NCBI RefSeq assembly: GCF_024172165.1
Contig: NZ_JAMZEB010000002.1
Coordinates: forward strand, 12,111,501 to 12,175,500
From: Nonomuraea thailandensis
Lineage (GTDB): Bacteria; Actinomycetota; Actinomycetes; Streptosporangiales; Streptosporangiaceae
DNA: 64,000 nucleotides
Reading direction: 5' to 3'
In this document: one piece after another, positions 16,132-26,574 of the stretch
How positions within the stretch are numbered: the stretch's first letter is position 1
Layout: every line of letters begins with the position of its first letter
Made by a program: the position numbers and the translations under genes
The notes under the pieces: generated by a model
The model's database searches: none
Told to the model about the DNA's origin: nothing
Seen by the model: only the letters and a program-made list of their open reading frames with translations

Positions 16132-16542
16132 ATGACATCAGGTGTTCGACTCCTGCGCAACGACCAGCTCACGCAGCAGGTCGACTACGCATACGCCGCC
16201 ACCGTGGACGCCCCCGTACGCTCGATCTGGGTCGCGGGCGCCTGCCCCCTCGACCTCGACGGCAGGACGGTCGCCGTCGGCGACTACGCCGGCCAGGCCC
16301 ACCAGGTGATGCGCAACCTCGTCACGGCCCTCGAAGGCGCGGGGGCCTCACTGACCGACGTCGTCAAGACCACCGTGTACGTGGCCTCCACTCGGCAGAG
16401 CGACCTGGTGACGGCGTGGCAGGTGTACCGGGAGTACATGGGGGAGCACGACGTCCCGAGCACGCTGCTCGGCGTCACCGTGCTCGGCTACTCCGACCAG
16501 CTCGTCGAGGTCGAGGCCGTGGCGGTGCTCGCTCGTTCATGA
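16132..16542 (+). CDS. ridA: RidA-family protein
   Basis: I chose ATG 16132 with AGGAAG upstream. The product has 136 residues, normal for the YjgF/YER057c/UK114 family. It shows SIWVAGACPLDLDG, the helix AHQVMRNLVTALEGAGASL, DVVKTTVYVA, and the conserved end VPSTLLGVTVLGYSDQLVEV. RidA proteins form trimers and hydrolyse reactive enamines or imines. The usual Arg of the active site is not obvious (PSTLLGV in place of the R-containing loop), so it may belong to a Rid subfamily with another role. Confidence 0.85.
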   Translation: MTSGVRLLRNDQLTQQVDYAYAATVDAPVRSIWVAGACPLDLDGRTVAVGDYAGQAHQVMRNLVTALEGAGASLTDVVKTTVYVASTRQSDLVTAWQVYREYMGEHDVPSTLLGVTVLGYSDQLVEVEAVAVLARS

Positions 16543-16603
16543 CCGGGGCCGAAGTTTGCCCGCTGAGCTGTACGCTGAGTAATGCGCCTGCCACACTTCG
16601 CTC

Positions 16604-17248
16604 ATGAGTATGTTTCGGTCGGCTGAAGGTCTGCCCGATCACGGGTGCGGCGCGCTCGGCAGGGTGGCGCATGGAGCGCTGACGGCACCGCTCGACTCCT
16701 CAAGGGAAGAGCCCGGCCGGCCCCGGCTCTTCCTCGGCTATAACACGCTGCCGGATCCGCCGTTCCCGCTGGCGGGGTTCATCGAGTACGAGATGGATCC
16801 CAGGATGGCGGAGCGCGACCTCGCCTCCGTGCTGCGGTTCCTGGCCGAGTCCTTCCGGGCGGAGCCGGTGCCGCCGGAGGGCACGTACGACGACGCCTAC
16901 CGGCGCAGCGCGGCCGCCATGCGGGTGGACGCCATGGTGATGGTCTTCTCGGGCCGGGCCTTCAGCCCCGACCAGAGCCCGCCCGCCCGCGCCCTGCTGG
17001 AGAACCTCGTCGAGGGCTACTACCGCGAGGGCGACGCGGAGGCGTGCGCGGGCGCGCGGCGGGCGCTGGTGGGGCTGGGGGTGGATCGGCGGAACGGCCG
17101 GGTGATCCTGATGGCCGAGCGGGGTTCCGAAGGCGAGCACGCCCTGCCGCGGCGGGTGGGAGAGTCCCCGGAGGGAACGCTGTACGACCTGCTGGGCGAG
17201 CTGCTGGACGCCCAGTACCGATGGACGCGCGCGGCGTTCGGGGTCTGA
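16604..17248 (+). CDS. Conserved hypothetical protein
   Basis: The 214-residue product is not recognised. It contains RPRLFLGYNTLPDPPFPLAG, a helical middle (MAERDLASVLRFLAESFRAE) and a C-terminal part ending LYDLLGELLDAQYRWTRAAF. There is no signal peptide or membrane segment. The first 35 residues look unstructured, and ATG 16610 is an equal start. Codon use is typical of the host. The spacing to the next gene (26 bases) suggests a shared transcript with the SDR. Confidence 0.65.
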   Translation: MSMFRSAEGLPDHGCGALGRVAHGALTAPLDSSREEPGRPRLFLGYNTLPDPPFPLAGFIEYEMDPRMAERDLASVLRFLAESFRAEPVPPEGTYDDAYRRSAAAMRVDAMVMVFSGRAFSPDQSPPARALLENLVEGYYREGDAEACAGARRALVGLGVDRRNGRVILMAERGSEGEHALPRRVGESPEGTLYDLLGELLDAQYRWTRAAFGV

Positions 17249-17273
17249 GCGGCGCCCCGGCTAGGGTGCCGTT

Positions 17274-18119
17274 ATGTCGTTCATCGTCACCACCGGCGCC
17301 ACCGGGCGGCTGGGCGGCCGGGTCGCCGCGCTGCTCGCCGCCGCCGGTGCCGAGCAGCGGCTCGTCTCCCGGCACGCCGGCCGCGCCCCGCGCCTCGACC
17401 GCGCCACGGCCGCCGCCGCCTCCTACGGGGATCGCGAGGCGATGGGGCAGGCGCTCGACGGGGCCTCGACCGTGCTGTTCGTGTCGGCGTCGGAGAGCGC
17501 CGACCGCCTGGGCCAGCACCGTACGTTCGTCGACGCCGCCCGCGACGCCCGCGTCTCCCACCTCGTGTACGTCTCGTTCTACGGCGCGGCCCCGGAGGCG
17601 ACCTTCACGCTGGCGCGCGACCACTGGGCGACCGAGCAGTACATCCGCGACAGCGGCCTGACCTTCACCTTCCTGCGCGACAACCTGTACGCCGACTTCC
17701 TGCCCGGCATGGCGGGCAACGACGGCGTGATCAGGGGGCCGGCCGGGCAGGGGCGGGTGGCGGCCGTGGCGCAGGACGACATCGCGCTGGCGGCGGCCGA
17801 CGTGCTGCTGGCGCCGCAGGAGCACGAAGGGGTCACCTACCACCTGACCGGGCCGCAGGCGCTGACGCTGGACGAGGTCGCGGCCACGATCAGCGCGGCG
17901 ACGGGGCGGGACGTCACCTATCACGCCGAGACGGTGCCGGAGGCGTATGCGTCCCGCGAGATCTACGGCGCGCCGGGGTGGCAGGTGGAGGCGTGGGTGT
18001 CCACGTACCTCGCGATCGCGGCCGGGGAGCTCGAAGCAGTCACAGGCGACATTCCCGCGCTCACCGGTCGTCCGGCCACCAGCTTCGCGGAACTCCTCGC
18101 AAAAGAGTCATACTCCTAA
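17274..18119 (+). CDS. NmrA-like NAD(P)-binding SDR protein
   Basis: The 281-residue product starts MSFIVTTGATGRLGGRVAAL, the GxxGxxG dinucleotide-binding loop of atypical short-chain dehydrogenases. LVYVSFYGAAPEATFTLARD, FTFLRDNLYADFLPGMAG, YHLTGPQALTLDEVAATIS and the C-terminal ATSFAELL match the NmrA/TMR family (quinone oxidoreductase QorB-like). The catalytic Tyr-Lys of classical SDRs is missing, as is usual for the family. It may sense or use NAD(P)H. Confidence 0.85.
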   Translation: MSFIVTTGATGRLGGRVAALLAAAGAEQRLVSRHAGRAPRLDRATAAAASYGDREAMGQALDGASTVLFVSASESADRLGQHRTFVDAARDARVSHLVYVSFYGAAPEATFTLARDHWATEQYIRDSGLTFTFLRDNLYADFLPGMAGNDGVIRGPAGQGRVAAVAQDDIALAAADVLLAPQEHEGVTYHLTGPQALTLDEVAATISAATGRDVTYHAETVPEAYASREIYGAPGWQVEAWVSTYLAIAAGELEAVTGDIPALTGRPATSFAELLAKESYS

Positions 18120-18509
18120 TTTGTCGCGATTTCTTCCTCGGATGATTCGCTGCGTGAAATGCGGGCCTGGCGGTAATCTGCATGGCTTGTTCGACGGGCC
18201 GACGCGGCCGGCACGCCCGCGACCTCCGGCACGCCCGAGACCTCCGGCACGCCCGAGACCTCCGGCATCGTCAGCGGCGACGACCCGTGCGCCACCTCCG
18301 GGCGGCGGGTGTCCGTTCCGGACGCCGATCCCGCCGGCACCGTCGCCGTCAGCGTCCCGATCACCGTGACCGGCTCTCCGGGGCGCGAGGTGCGTGGCCG
18401 GCTGGATGATGGTCGACGCGTCAGGGACGCACTCTTTTTCCCGGACAATCGGTAAGCCGCCGAAAAATGGAAATATGTGGCTGGATGTCGAGGTTATTTC
18501 CGCGAAATC
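18120..18509. other. Gene-free stretch with a coding-looking remnant
   Basis: In the plus frame through about 18190-18455 there is a Ser/Thr/Pro stretch with GTPETS repeats, then IVSGDDPCATSGRRVSVPDA, ending ALFFPDNR at a TAA. It lacks a start codon and an upstream part, so I read it as the tail of a lost gene. The minus-strand frame over it is a shadow. Confidence 0.4.
18211..18264. repeat. 18-base tandem repeat, three copies
   Basis: GGCACGCCCGAGACCTCC occurs three times in tandem (the first copy has GCG for GAG). In the remnant frame each copy encodes GTPETS, a linker-like hexapeptide. Confidence 0.75.
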
Positions 18510-18926
18510 CTAGACGGCGAACACCTGCGAGTCGTCGGCGAACGCCTTGAACTCCAGCGCGTTCCCCGCCGGGTCCAGCAGGAACATCGTCCACTGCTCG
18601 CCGGGCTGCCCCTCGAAGCGCAGGTACGGCTCGATGACGAACGCGGTGCCCGCCGCGCGGAACCGGTCGGCCAGCTTGTGAAATTCCGGAATTGTCAGGA
18701 TCAGCCCGAAGTGCGGGACCGGCACGTCGTGGCCGTCCACCGGGTTGTGCACCCGCTCGGCGCGGGCCGGAGCGAGGTGGGTGACGAACTGGTGGCCGTG
18801 CAGGTTCCAGTCGATCCAGCGCTCGGAGCTGCGGCCCTGGGCGCAGCCGATCAGGTCGCCGTAGAAGTGGCGGGCGGCGTCCAGGTCGTCCACGGGGACG
18901 GCGAGGTGGAAACGGGGGAGTTCCAT
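18510..18926 (-). CDS. VOC-family (glyoxalase-like) protein
   Basis: The 138-residue product starts MELPRFHLAVPVDDLDAARH at 18926. Two beta-alpha-beta-beta-beta halves are visible. Metal-ligand candidates are His7, His in HGHDVPVPHFGLIL and Glu in DPAGNALEFKAF. The motif FYGDLIGCAQGR-SERWIDWN is typical of the glyoxalase/dioxygenase superfamily. The substrate is unknown. It is transcribed in the same direction as the kinases, 68 bases after the first of them. Confidence 0.85.
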   Translation of the reverse strand: MELPRFHLAVPVDDLDAARHFYGDLIGCAQGRSSERWIDWNLHGHQFVTHLAPARAERVHNPVDGHDVPVPHFGLILTIPEFHKLADRFRAAGTAFVIEPYLRFEGQPGEQWTMFLLDPAGNALEFKAFADDSQVFAV

Positions 18927-18994
18927 GCGAGGTCCTTCCGTATCGGTGATCACTCCAGTACCCGGGAGTCCGCCCCCGTACGCCGTCCGGCCCG

Positions 18995-20583
<1,589 letters not shown>

Positions 20584-20587
<4 letters not shown>

Positions 20588-22266
20588 GAGTAGTCGTCCA
20601 GGGAGCACATCTCGACCGAGACGCTCTTGCTGGTGGCGGAGGGCGAGGTGACGCGCAGGGTGATCGTGTGGCTGCCCGCGTCCAGCATGTACTGGCCGGC
20701 CGTGACGAACGCCGTGTAGCCGTCCTCGGGAACCCAGGATCTGCGGCTCTCCACGGTCCTGCCGTCCACGACCCAGGCGTAGGAGACCCAGACGCCGGGC
20801 CGGGTCGACTCCACGTTGGTCTGGAAGTGGATCGGCGGCATGTAGCAGCCGTCGGCGTCCGACTGGCCGGGGCCGCCGAACAGCTCGATCTCCAGGATGC
20901 TGGCCTTGGCGCCGGTGGCCGGCTTCCTGGTGGTCCGGGTGGGGGTGGGGGTCTTCGCGGCCGTCGTCGGCGTGGTCTTCGGGGTGCTCGTGGGAGTGGG
21001 TGTCCGCGTGGGTCTCCGGGTCTTGCGGGCGGTCCTGCGCGGGCTCGGCGTCGCGGGGCGGCCCGTGGGGTCCTTCGTGGGGGTGGCCGACGGGCTCCGG
21101 GTGGCGGACGAGCCGGGGGAGACGGCGGCGAGCGACTCGGCGCCCGGCTCACCCGTCCACGGACTCAGCCAGACGAGCCCGCCGACCAGCGCCACCACCA
21201 TGATCACGGCCATGCCGACGGCCATCGGCGCACCGACCCGCCCCAACGCCCCCCGCGAGGCCCGCCGCCCCCTCCTGTTCACGGGTCCCGCGCCGGGCAT
21301 CGGTCCCGCGCCGGGCATCGGTCCCGCGCCGGGCATCGGTCCTGCGCCGGGCATCGGTCCTGCGCCGGGCATCGGTCCTGCGCCGGGCCCCGGGTACGGT
21401 CCGGGCCTCCGGCCGGCGTGCGGTCCAGGCGTGCTCATCGGCCCGGGAGGGAACCCGGCGCCCTGCCCCGGCGCCGCGTTCGGGCCGCTCAGCAGTCGCA
21501 GGAGCACGTCGCGCATGCTCGGCCGCCGGTGCGGGTCCTTGGCCAGGCACGCGTACACGACCGGCCGCAGCGGCTGGGCCAGCTCGCCGAGCTGAGGTTC
21601 GTTGTGCAGGATGCGGTTGATGATCGCGGGCAACGTGTCCTGCCCGAACGGCGGCGTCCCCGTGCCCGCCCACACCATGACGGACGCCCACGCGAACACG
21701 TCCGCCGCCGGACCCACGGCCTGCCCCGCGAGCTGCTCGGGCGCCATGTAGGCGGGCGTCCCCACGACGCCACTGGTGTGCGTGACGCCCTCGTCCACGG
21801 CCCGGGCGATGCCGAAGTCGATGACGCGCGGCCCACCAGGCCCGAGCAGCACGTTCGCGGGCTTGAAGTCGCGGTGCACGATGCCCGCCTGGTGGATGGC
21901 CGCCAGCGCGGTGGCCGTGGCGACGGCCAGGCGTTGCAGGTCCGCCCCGGTGTGCCGGCCGGCCTGCTGGAGGGACGGCCCTTCGACGTACTCGGTCACG
22001 ATGTACGGCCGCGGCCCGCTCAGCGAGGCGTCGAGCACCTGCGCGATGCAGAACGGCTCCACCCGCCGGGCCGCCTCGATCTCCTTGGCCAGCCGCTCCC
22101 CGAACCCCGCCCGCCCCTCACGCAGCACCTTGACCGCCACCGCCCGCCCGTCGGGCGCCTGGCCGAGGTAGACGGTGCCCTGCCCGCCGGAGCCGAGCCG
22201 GCCGAGCAGCCGATAAGCCCCCGCCGCCGCCGGGTCGTCCTCCCGCAGCGGTTCCATGTGCGCCAT
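20584..22266 (-). CDS. Transmembrane Ser/Thr protein kinase (first of tandem pair)
   Basis: The 560-residue product is a paralogue of its downstream neighbour. It has GSGGQGTVYLG, VAVKVLREG, HRDFKPANVLLG, DFGIARAVDEG and MAPEQLAG, all kinase landmarks. The cytoplasmic linker carries six copies of GPMPGA. A membrane helix (VGMAVIMVVALVGGLVWL) is followed by a Thr/Pro/Lys spacer and an outer domain with ILEIELFGG, DGCYMPPIHFQ, WVSYAWVVDGR and VEMCSLDDY. The paired Cys positions match the sister protein, but the domains have diverged, as expected for a duplication followed by a change of ligand. Confidence 0.92.
21285..21392. repeat. 18-base repeat encoding GPMPGA
   Basis: CGGGCATCGGTCCTGCGC-type units repeat six times. 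On the coding (minus) strand they give GPMPGA. The block lies in the flexible linker before the membrane helix of the first kinase. Copies differ only at one or two bases, so the number may vary between strains. Confidence 0.85.
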
Positions 22267-22392
22267 GAGAGAAGTGACTCCTGGGACGGGTGCGGTGGAT
22301 CTTACGTACGATAGCGACCCGAATCAGGATTTGTAGTGAAGTCGAGTACTTGTCCGAAATCCTCCCGGCAGTCCGGCAGCGAGGAGCCGAAA

Positions 22393-22868
22393 GTGCGCCT
22401 GACCACGGACGCCGAGCTGGAGCAGTCGACGGTGGTCGCCAACAACCTCATGAACCGCGAACGCCGCCTGCCCGCCTACAACCGGGAGCTCGGCATCGAT
22501 GTCCCGGCCCTCCTGCGCCGCGCCTCGGCCACCGGGCCCGCCCGCTGGCTCGACCTGTGCTGCGGCGCCGCGTACGCCCTCGGCGAGGCCACCCACCTCC
22601 TCGGCCGCCACGCCGAGATCGTCGGCGCCTGGAGGACGGCTCTCCCGCCGGCCGCCGCCTCACCTCCGCCCTCCGCTCGCAGGGCCTGACGTACGACGCC
22701 CGTACGAGAAGAATCCGCTGCACCGGCCCCCGCACCCTCGACCTCCCCTACCGCTACCTCGGCGCCGACGACCAGGCCGGCCCGAACTACACCGGCCAGC
22801 CCGCCGTCGACTCCTACTACGCGCCGGAAAAACCGGTCGCCGCCCGGCGTACCGGCGACCTATCGTGA
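22393..22868 (+). pseudogene. Class I SAM methyltransferase with internal deletion
   Basis: From GTG 22393 the frame reads LTTDAELEQSTVVANNLMNR and then WLDLCCGAAYALGEATHLLG, the SAM-binding motif I. Just after the motif, near 22640, a deletion removes the middle of the enzyme and changes frame. The second frame ends GPRTLDLPYRYLGADDQAGP, then NYTGQPAVDSYYAPE, the normal end of this family, and stops at 22866-22868. What is left is too short to work. Confidence 0.75.
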
Positions 22869-22900
22869 CCTCCGTCAGCCCCGGATCGAGGAGGCCCGCC

Positions 22901-23148
22901 ATGCACCGCGACGAGATGTCCTTTTGAGCCGATCAGCAAGCGCCGCAGGGGGTTCCCTCTAGCGAGACGCACGTCAAGCGCGGCGACCGTGGCACCGGCC
23001 GCGGCAAGGAGCTGATCGAGAAGCTCGGCGGCAACGACCCGTGCCCCTGCGGCTCCGGGCGCCGCTTTCCGCCGCTGCTGCCGCCCCACCGGCCGGTACG
23101 ACGACACCCTCGGCCACTACTACGTCCGTGACCGGCCGTGAGCCGATT
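22901..23148 (+). pseudogene. SEC-C motif protein, multiply frameshifted
   Basis: MHRDEMSF is followed by a TGA created by an extra T. Another frame gives EPISK, and the next GVPSSETHVKRGDRGTGRGK, then ELIEKLGGNDPCPCGSGRRF. That contains the CxCGSGxxF zinc motif of SEC-C domains. One more shift restores RRCCRPTGRYDDTLGHYYV, supplying the last Cys pair. At least three frameshifts show the gene is dead. Confidence 0.7.
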
Positions 23149-23316
23149 CCGTCGGTGGCTCCTGGCAAGGTGGCACCCTCGGCCCGCGCCCCCTCCCGCA
23201 GGGGCGCGGGCCGCGGAGCCACGAGCCGGAAGGGGTGCCGACATCTTCCCGCCGGGTGCGCGTCCGGGCGGGCCGGCTGCGGGAAGGGGGTGCTGGGGCG
23301 GGCGGGGAAGAGGTGG

Positions 23317-23796
23317 TCACCTCGGGCGGATCTTGAGGATCGTCCGCTTGCTTCCCAGCGGCGTCATCTCGACGTGGGCGTCGGCCGTGCTGACGGATCC
23401 CGAGCCGCCCACGTAACCGTGCACCCCGCCGTCGCTGTCGGCCGTGGCGAAGTACAGCGTCTGCCTGGCGATCTGCTGCACGTGGAACGCCTGGATGTCG
23501 TACCTGGCGGCGAACCGGATCGTGTCCCGCCCTTCACCTCGACCTCGCACCGGAGGTTCCGGCACGCCGAGAGCTTCCGCCCGTCCGCGGCCTTCGCGAC
23601 CTTGGGGCTGGCGGAGGCCGAAGCGAAGGCCGAAGCCGAGGTCGAGGACGCGGGGGATGAGGACGCCCCCGACCAGCGCCGCACTGTACCGGGAGGAAAG
23701 CGTGAGATGCATGGCCTCGTTCTCCTGCGCATCGATGGGAGCACCGCCTGTCACGGCGAACCCTGTCAGCACGAGCGCGGGACCCTTCCCGGACAC
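23317..23796 (-). pseudogene. Small secreted or membrane-linked protein, frameshifted
   Basis: The frame begins MSGKGPALVLTGFAV; a hydrophobic stretch follows (YSAALVGGVLIPRVLDLGFG). The middle makes sense only in a neighbouring frame (KAADGRKLSACRNLRCEVEV), and the end returns to the first frame (RDTIRFAARYDIQAFHVQQI through EMTPLGSKRTILKIRPR). Two compensating shifts near 23540-23640 are needed. The family is not recognised. Confidence 0.5.
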
Positions 23797-23822
23797 CTCT
23801 ATATATAAGGAGAAATGACGAC

Positions 23823-23945
23823 ATGCTGCATGTGCTGCTCGTCCGCTGCACCGCCCCGCCCGGCGAGGTGACCCCGCACGTGCCGGGTCACGTGGCCTAC
23901 CTGGAGCGGAGGGCTCGCGCGCTGCTCACCAGGAGCGGGCGGTGA
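23823..23945 (+). pseudogene. YciI-like protein, N-terminal fragment
   Basis: MLHVLLVRCTAPPGEVTPHV, then PGHVAYLERR, is the start of a YCII-related protein. After about 30 residues the frame runs into the 3' end of the convergent histidine-kinase gene and stops at 23945. The conserved His-Asp part of the family is missing. Confidence 0.6.
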
Positions 23946-25158
23946 CCCGGGGCAGCGACACGGCCACGATCAGGCCGCCGCCCTCCCGGGGCCGCGCCCG
24001 CACGTCGCCGCCGTGGGCCACGGCCACCGACCGCACGATCGACAGTCCGAGCCCGGCACTGGTGCCGGTCACGGCGCGCTCGCCCGCCAGCCGGTGGAAC
24101 GGCTTGAACAGCAGCGGCACGTCGTACGGTGGCACGGCCGGCCCGGTGTTGCTGACCTCCACCTCCACCTTGTCCCCCGACACGGTACGGCTGACGACCC
24201 GCACCCACCCGGTGCCGTCGTCGAGGTTGTAGCGGATGCCGTTCTCCACCAGGTTGTGCACGAGCCGTTCGAGCAGCAGCGCGTCGCCGGTGGTGGGGGC
24301 GGGGGCGACGACCTCGTACACGGTGATCTTGGCGTCGGCGGCCTGGCCGGCGGCCTGGGCGGCCACGTGGGTGACGATGTCGGCCAGGTCCACGGGCGAG
24401 CGGTCGGCGACCTCCTGCTCGGACCTGGCGAGCAGCAGCAGGCCGCTGATCAGGCGTTCGTGGCGGGCGTTGATCTCCAGCAGGCTCTCACCCAGCTCCT
24501 TGACGTCGTGGGAGGCCGTACGGCGGTGCATGGCCAGCTCGACCAGCGCCCGGTTGAGCGTCAGCGGCGTGCGCAGCTCGTGGGAGGCGTTGGCCACGAA
24601 GCGGCGCTGCCCGTCGAAGGAGTGGTCGAGCCGCTCCACCATGGTGTCGAACGTGTCGGCCAGGTCCTTGACCTCGTCCGCGGGCCCGCGCAGCGCGATC
24701 CGCTCGTGCAGGCCGCGCTCGGCCATGGGGGCGGCGGCGATCTTGCGGGCGGTCTCGGTGACCAGGTGCAGCGGGGCCAGCACACGGCCGGCCACCCACC
24801 AGCCCAGGGCCACCGCCGCGCCGCCGACCACGACGAGCGCGATGGCCCCCTGGGTGAGCAGGGAGGTCACGGCGGCGTCGCGCAGCTCCTGCTGCTGCCG
24901 CCACAGCCACTCGACCGCGGCGTCGCCGTACAGCATGACGCCGTCCTGCTTGATGAAGAGCTGCTTGGAGCGGCCGGGCTCCATGGGGGCGGCGTACCGG
25001 TCGTCGAAGGTCTGCGCGAGCTGCTGGTTGAACAGCAGGTACGTGGCGCCGAGCAGCACCAGCCCGGCCAGGAGGAAGACGGCCCCGTACACCAGCGTGA
25101 GCCGTAGCCGCAGCGTGGGCCGCACGCGGCTGCGCAGTGACGACGGCAGGAGGTTCAC
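23926..25158 (-). CDS. Sensor histidine kinase
   Basis: I chose GTG 25158 because it overlaps the stop of the response-regulator gene (GTGA). The 410-residue product has two membrane helices (about 17-37 and 99-120) around a short outer loop, a HAMP linker, the HisKA box FVANASHELRTPLTLNRALV, and an HATPase domain with N-box HNLVENGIRYN, PLLFKPFHR, and GTSAGLGLSIVRSVAVAHGG. It autophosphorylates on the His and passes phosphate to the adjacent regulator. The pair is divergent from the efflux operon at 26044, which it probably controls. Confidence 0.92.
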   Translation of the reverse strand: MNLLPSSLRSRVRPTLRLRLTLVYGAVFLLAGLVLLGATYLLFNQQLAQTFDDRYAAPMEPGRSKQLFIKQDGVMLYGDAAVEWLWRQQQELRDAAVTSLLTQGAIALVVVGGAAVALGWWVAGRVLAPLHLVTETARKIAAAPMAERGLHERIALRGPADEVKDLADTFDTMVERLDHSFDGQRRFVANASHELRTPLTLNRALVELAMHRRTASHDVKELGESLLEINARHERLISGLLLLARSEQEVADRSPVDLADIVTHVAAQAAGQAADAKITVYEVVAPAPTTGDALLLERLVHNLVENGIRYNLDDGTGWVRVVSRTVSGDKVEVEVSNTGPAVPPYDVPLLFKPFHRLAGERAVTGTSAGLGLSIVRSVAVAHGGDVRARPREGGGLIVAVSLPRVTARSW

Positions 25159-25811
25159 GCGATCCGGTACCCCACTCCCGCCACGGTCTCCACGACCGGC
25201 GGGTCGGCCAGCTTGCGGCGCAGCTTGAGTATGGTGAGCCGGACCGCTCCGGTGAACGGGTCGGCGTTCTCGTCCCACGCCTTCTCCAGGAGCTGCTCGG
25301 CGGAGACGACGTTGCCGCCGGCCCGCAGCAGCTCGGCCAGGACGGCGAACTCCTTCTTCGACAGCGGGACGAACCGCCCGTTCCTGAACACCTCCCGCCG
25401 CGCGGGGTCGAGCGTGATCCCGGCCCGCCGCAGCACGGGCGGCGCGGCGGGCCGCGAGCGCCGCCCCAGCGCCAGCACCCTGGCGGCCAGCTCGGGGAAG
25501 GCGAACGGCTTGGTCAGGTAGTCGTCGGCCCCCATGGACAGGCCGGTCACCCGGTCGTCGAGCTGCGCGGCTGCGGTGAGCATCAGCACCCGCGCGTCGC
25601 ACTCCGAGGCCACCATCTCCCGGCAGACCTCGTCGCCGTGCACGCGCGGCAGGTCCCGGTCCAGCACGACCACGTCGTAGTCGTTGACCGCGATCCGCTC
25701 CAGCGCCGCCTCGCCGTCGTGCGCCAGATCGACCGCGTGCGTCTCCTCGCGCAGCCACTCGGCAATCGCGTCGGCGAGCATCGGCTCGTCCTCAACCACC
25801 AGCACCCGCAT
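25155..25811 (-). CDS. OmpR/PhoB-type response regulator
   Basis: The 218-residue product starts MRVLVVEDEPMLADAIAEWL at ATG 25811; longer frames upstream have no support. The receiver domain has the acidic pair ED, Asp51 (VVVLDRDLP), Thr in MLTAAAQ and Lys in YLTKPFAF. The winged helix has LSKKEFAVLAELLRAGGNVV, LTILKLRRKL and VAGVGYRIA. It is translationally coupled to the kinase. Tandem 34-base repeats lie about 50 bases from its start, toward the efflux operon, and could be its binding sites. Confidence 0.92.
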   Translation of the reverse strand: MRVLVVEDEPMLADAIAEWLREETHAVDLAHDGEAALERIAVNDYDVVVLDRDLPRVHGDEVCREMVASECDARVLMLTAAAQLDDRVTGLSMGADDYLTKPFAFPELAARVLALGRRSRPAAPPVLRRAGITLDPARREVFRNGRFVPLSKKEFAVLAELLRAGGNVVSAEQLLEKAWDENADPFTGAVRLTILKLRRKLADPPVVETVAGVGYRIA

Positions 25812-25862
25812 CGCGCACCTCAGGTCTTCCATCCGCTTACAGAGCCGAGTGTGACGGAGGCG

Positions 25863-25930
25863 GCATTTGCTCCGAATAAGCCCGGGCAACGCCGCCGCAT
25901 TTGCTCCGAACAAGCCCGGGCAACGCCGGC
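25863..25930. promoter_or_regulatory. Two 34-base direct repeats in divergent promoter
   Basis: GCATTTGCTCCGAA, then AAGCCCGGGCAACGCCG, occurs twice with a 34-base period and one internal difference (T or C). The repeats lie between the regulator gene (start 25811) and the lipoprotein gene (start 26044). OmpR-type regulators bind direct repeats, so these are plausible control sites for the efflux operon and for autoregulation. Confidence 0.5.
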
Positions 25931-26043
25931 GCGGCCGCACCTTCGAGGGCCGTGGAGGTGGAAACGCTGAGGAAACATCGCCCCCTATTGCATCTCCCAT
26001 CGAACGACGTTCATCCGACGGTTTCTTCGACGAGGAGAGCTTC

Positions 26044-26574
26044 ATGCGACGACGAGTCCTCAGCGCGCTGGTCACGGCGCCGTTCGCACTCACCCTGGTC
26101 CTGACCGGCTGCGGCTCGGGCGACAGCGGCGGCTCGGACGTGGCCTCGGTGACCGGCACCGGCACCGGCAACCAGGCCGCCAGCGCCAAGCCGAGCGAGG
26201 ATCCGCAGGCCAAGGGCCTCAAGTTCGCCCAGTGCATGCGCGAGAACGGCATCGACATGCCGGACCCCGACCCCAGCGGCAGGGTGATGATGAAGTTCGA
26301 CAAGAACACGCCGCAGGAGAAGGTCCAGGCGGCCCAGGAGGCGTGCAAGCAGTACGCCCCGAGCGGCACCCGTCAGGGCGGCGGCGACCCCAAGCAGGCC
26401 GAGAACATGCGCAAGCTCGCCCAGTGCATGCGCGACAACGGCGTCGAGGCCTACCCCGACCCCGAGGGCAACATGATGCGCCTCACCCCCGAGGTCGGCG
26501 AGGACCCCGACTTCAAGGCCGCCCAGGAGAAGTGCCAGAAGGAGTCCGCTGAGGCCGGCATGGGAGGTTCTTGA
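26044..26574 (+). CDS. Secreted lipoprotein of efflux operon
   Basis: The 176-residue product starts at ATG 26044, with GAGGAGA upstream. The signal peptide ends in the lipobox LTGC. After an Ala/Gly/Thr linker, the motif FAQCMRENGIDMPDPDP and its near-copy LAQCMRDNGVEAYPDPE form two repeats about 70 residues apart, each followed by another Cys (EACKQYAP, EKCQKESA). This Cys pattern suggests two disulfide-linked lobes. Such lipoproteins occur first in actinobacterial operons with an adaptor and a MacB-like exporter. The direct function is unknown. Confidence 0.85.
   Translation: MRRRVLSALVTAPFALTLVLTGCGSGDSGGSDVASVTGTGTGNQAASAKPSEDPQAKGLKFAQCMRENGIDMPDPDPSGRVMMKFDKNTPQEKVQAAQEACKQYAPSGTRQGGGDPKQAENMRKLAQCMRDNGVEAYPDPEGNMMRLTPEVGEDPDFKAAQEKCQKESAEAGMGGS

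Noticed and set aside
15951..16172. Longer start for the surface protein (50 extra residues)
   Set aside because: The GTG at 16022 has a good ribosome site and gives a normal signal peptide; the extra part would bury it.
18116..18448. 110-residue minus-strand frame with VPEVSG repeats
   Set aside because: The opposite strand gives a more natural GTPETS linker and a coherent tail, and the minus frame lacks a ribosome site.
21285..21392. 18-base repeats considered as CRISPR or iterons
   Set aside because: They encode GPMPGA within a kinase linker and have no spacers.
20668..22314. 548-residue plus-strand frame over the kinase gene
   Set aside because: The minus strand encodes every kinase motif in order; the plus frame is Arg/Gly/His-rich nonsense.
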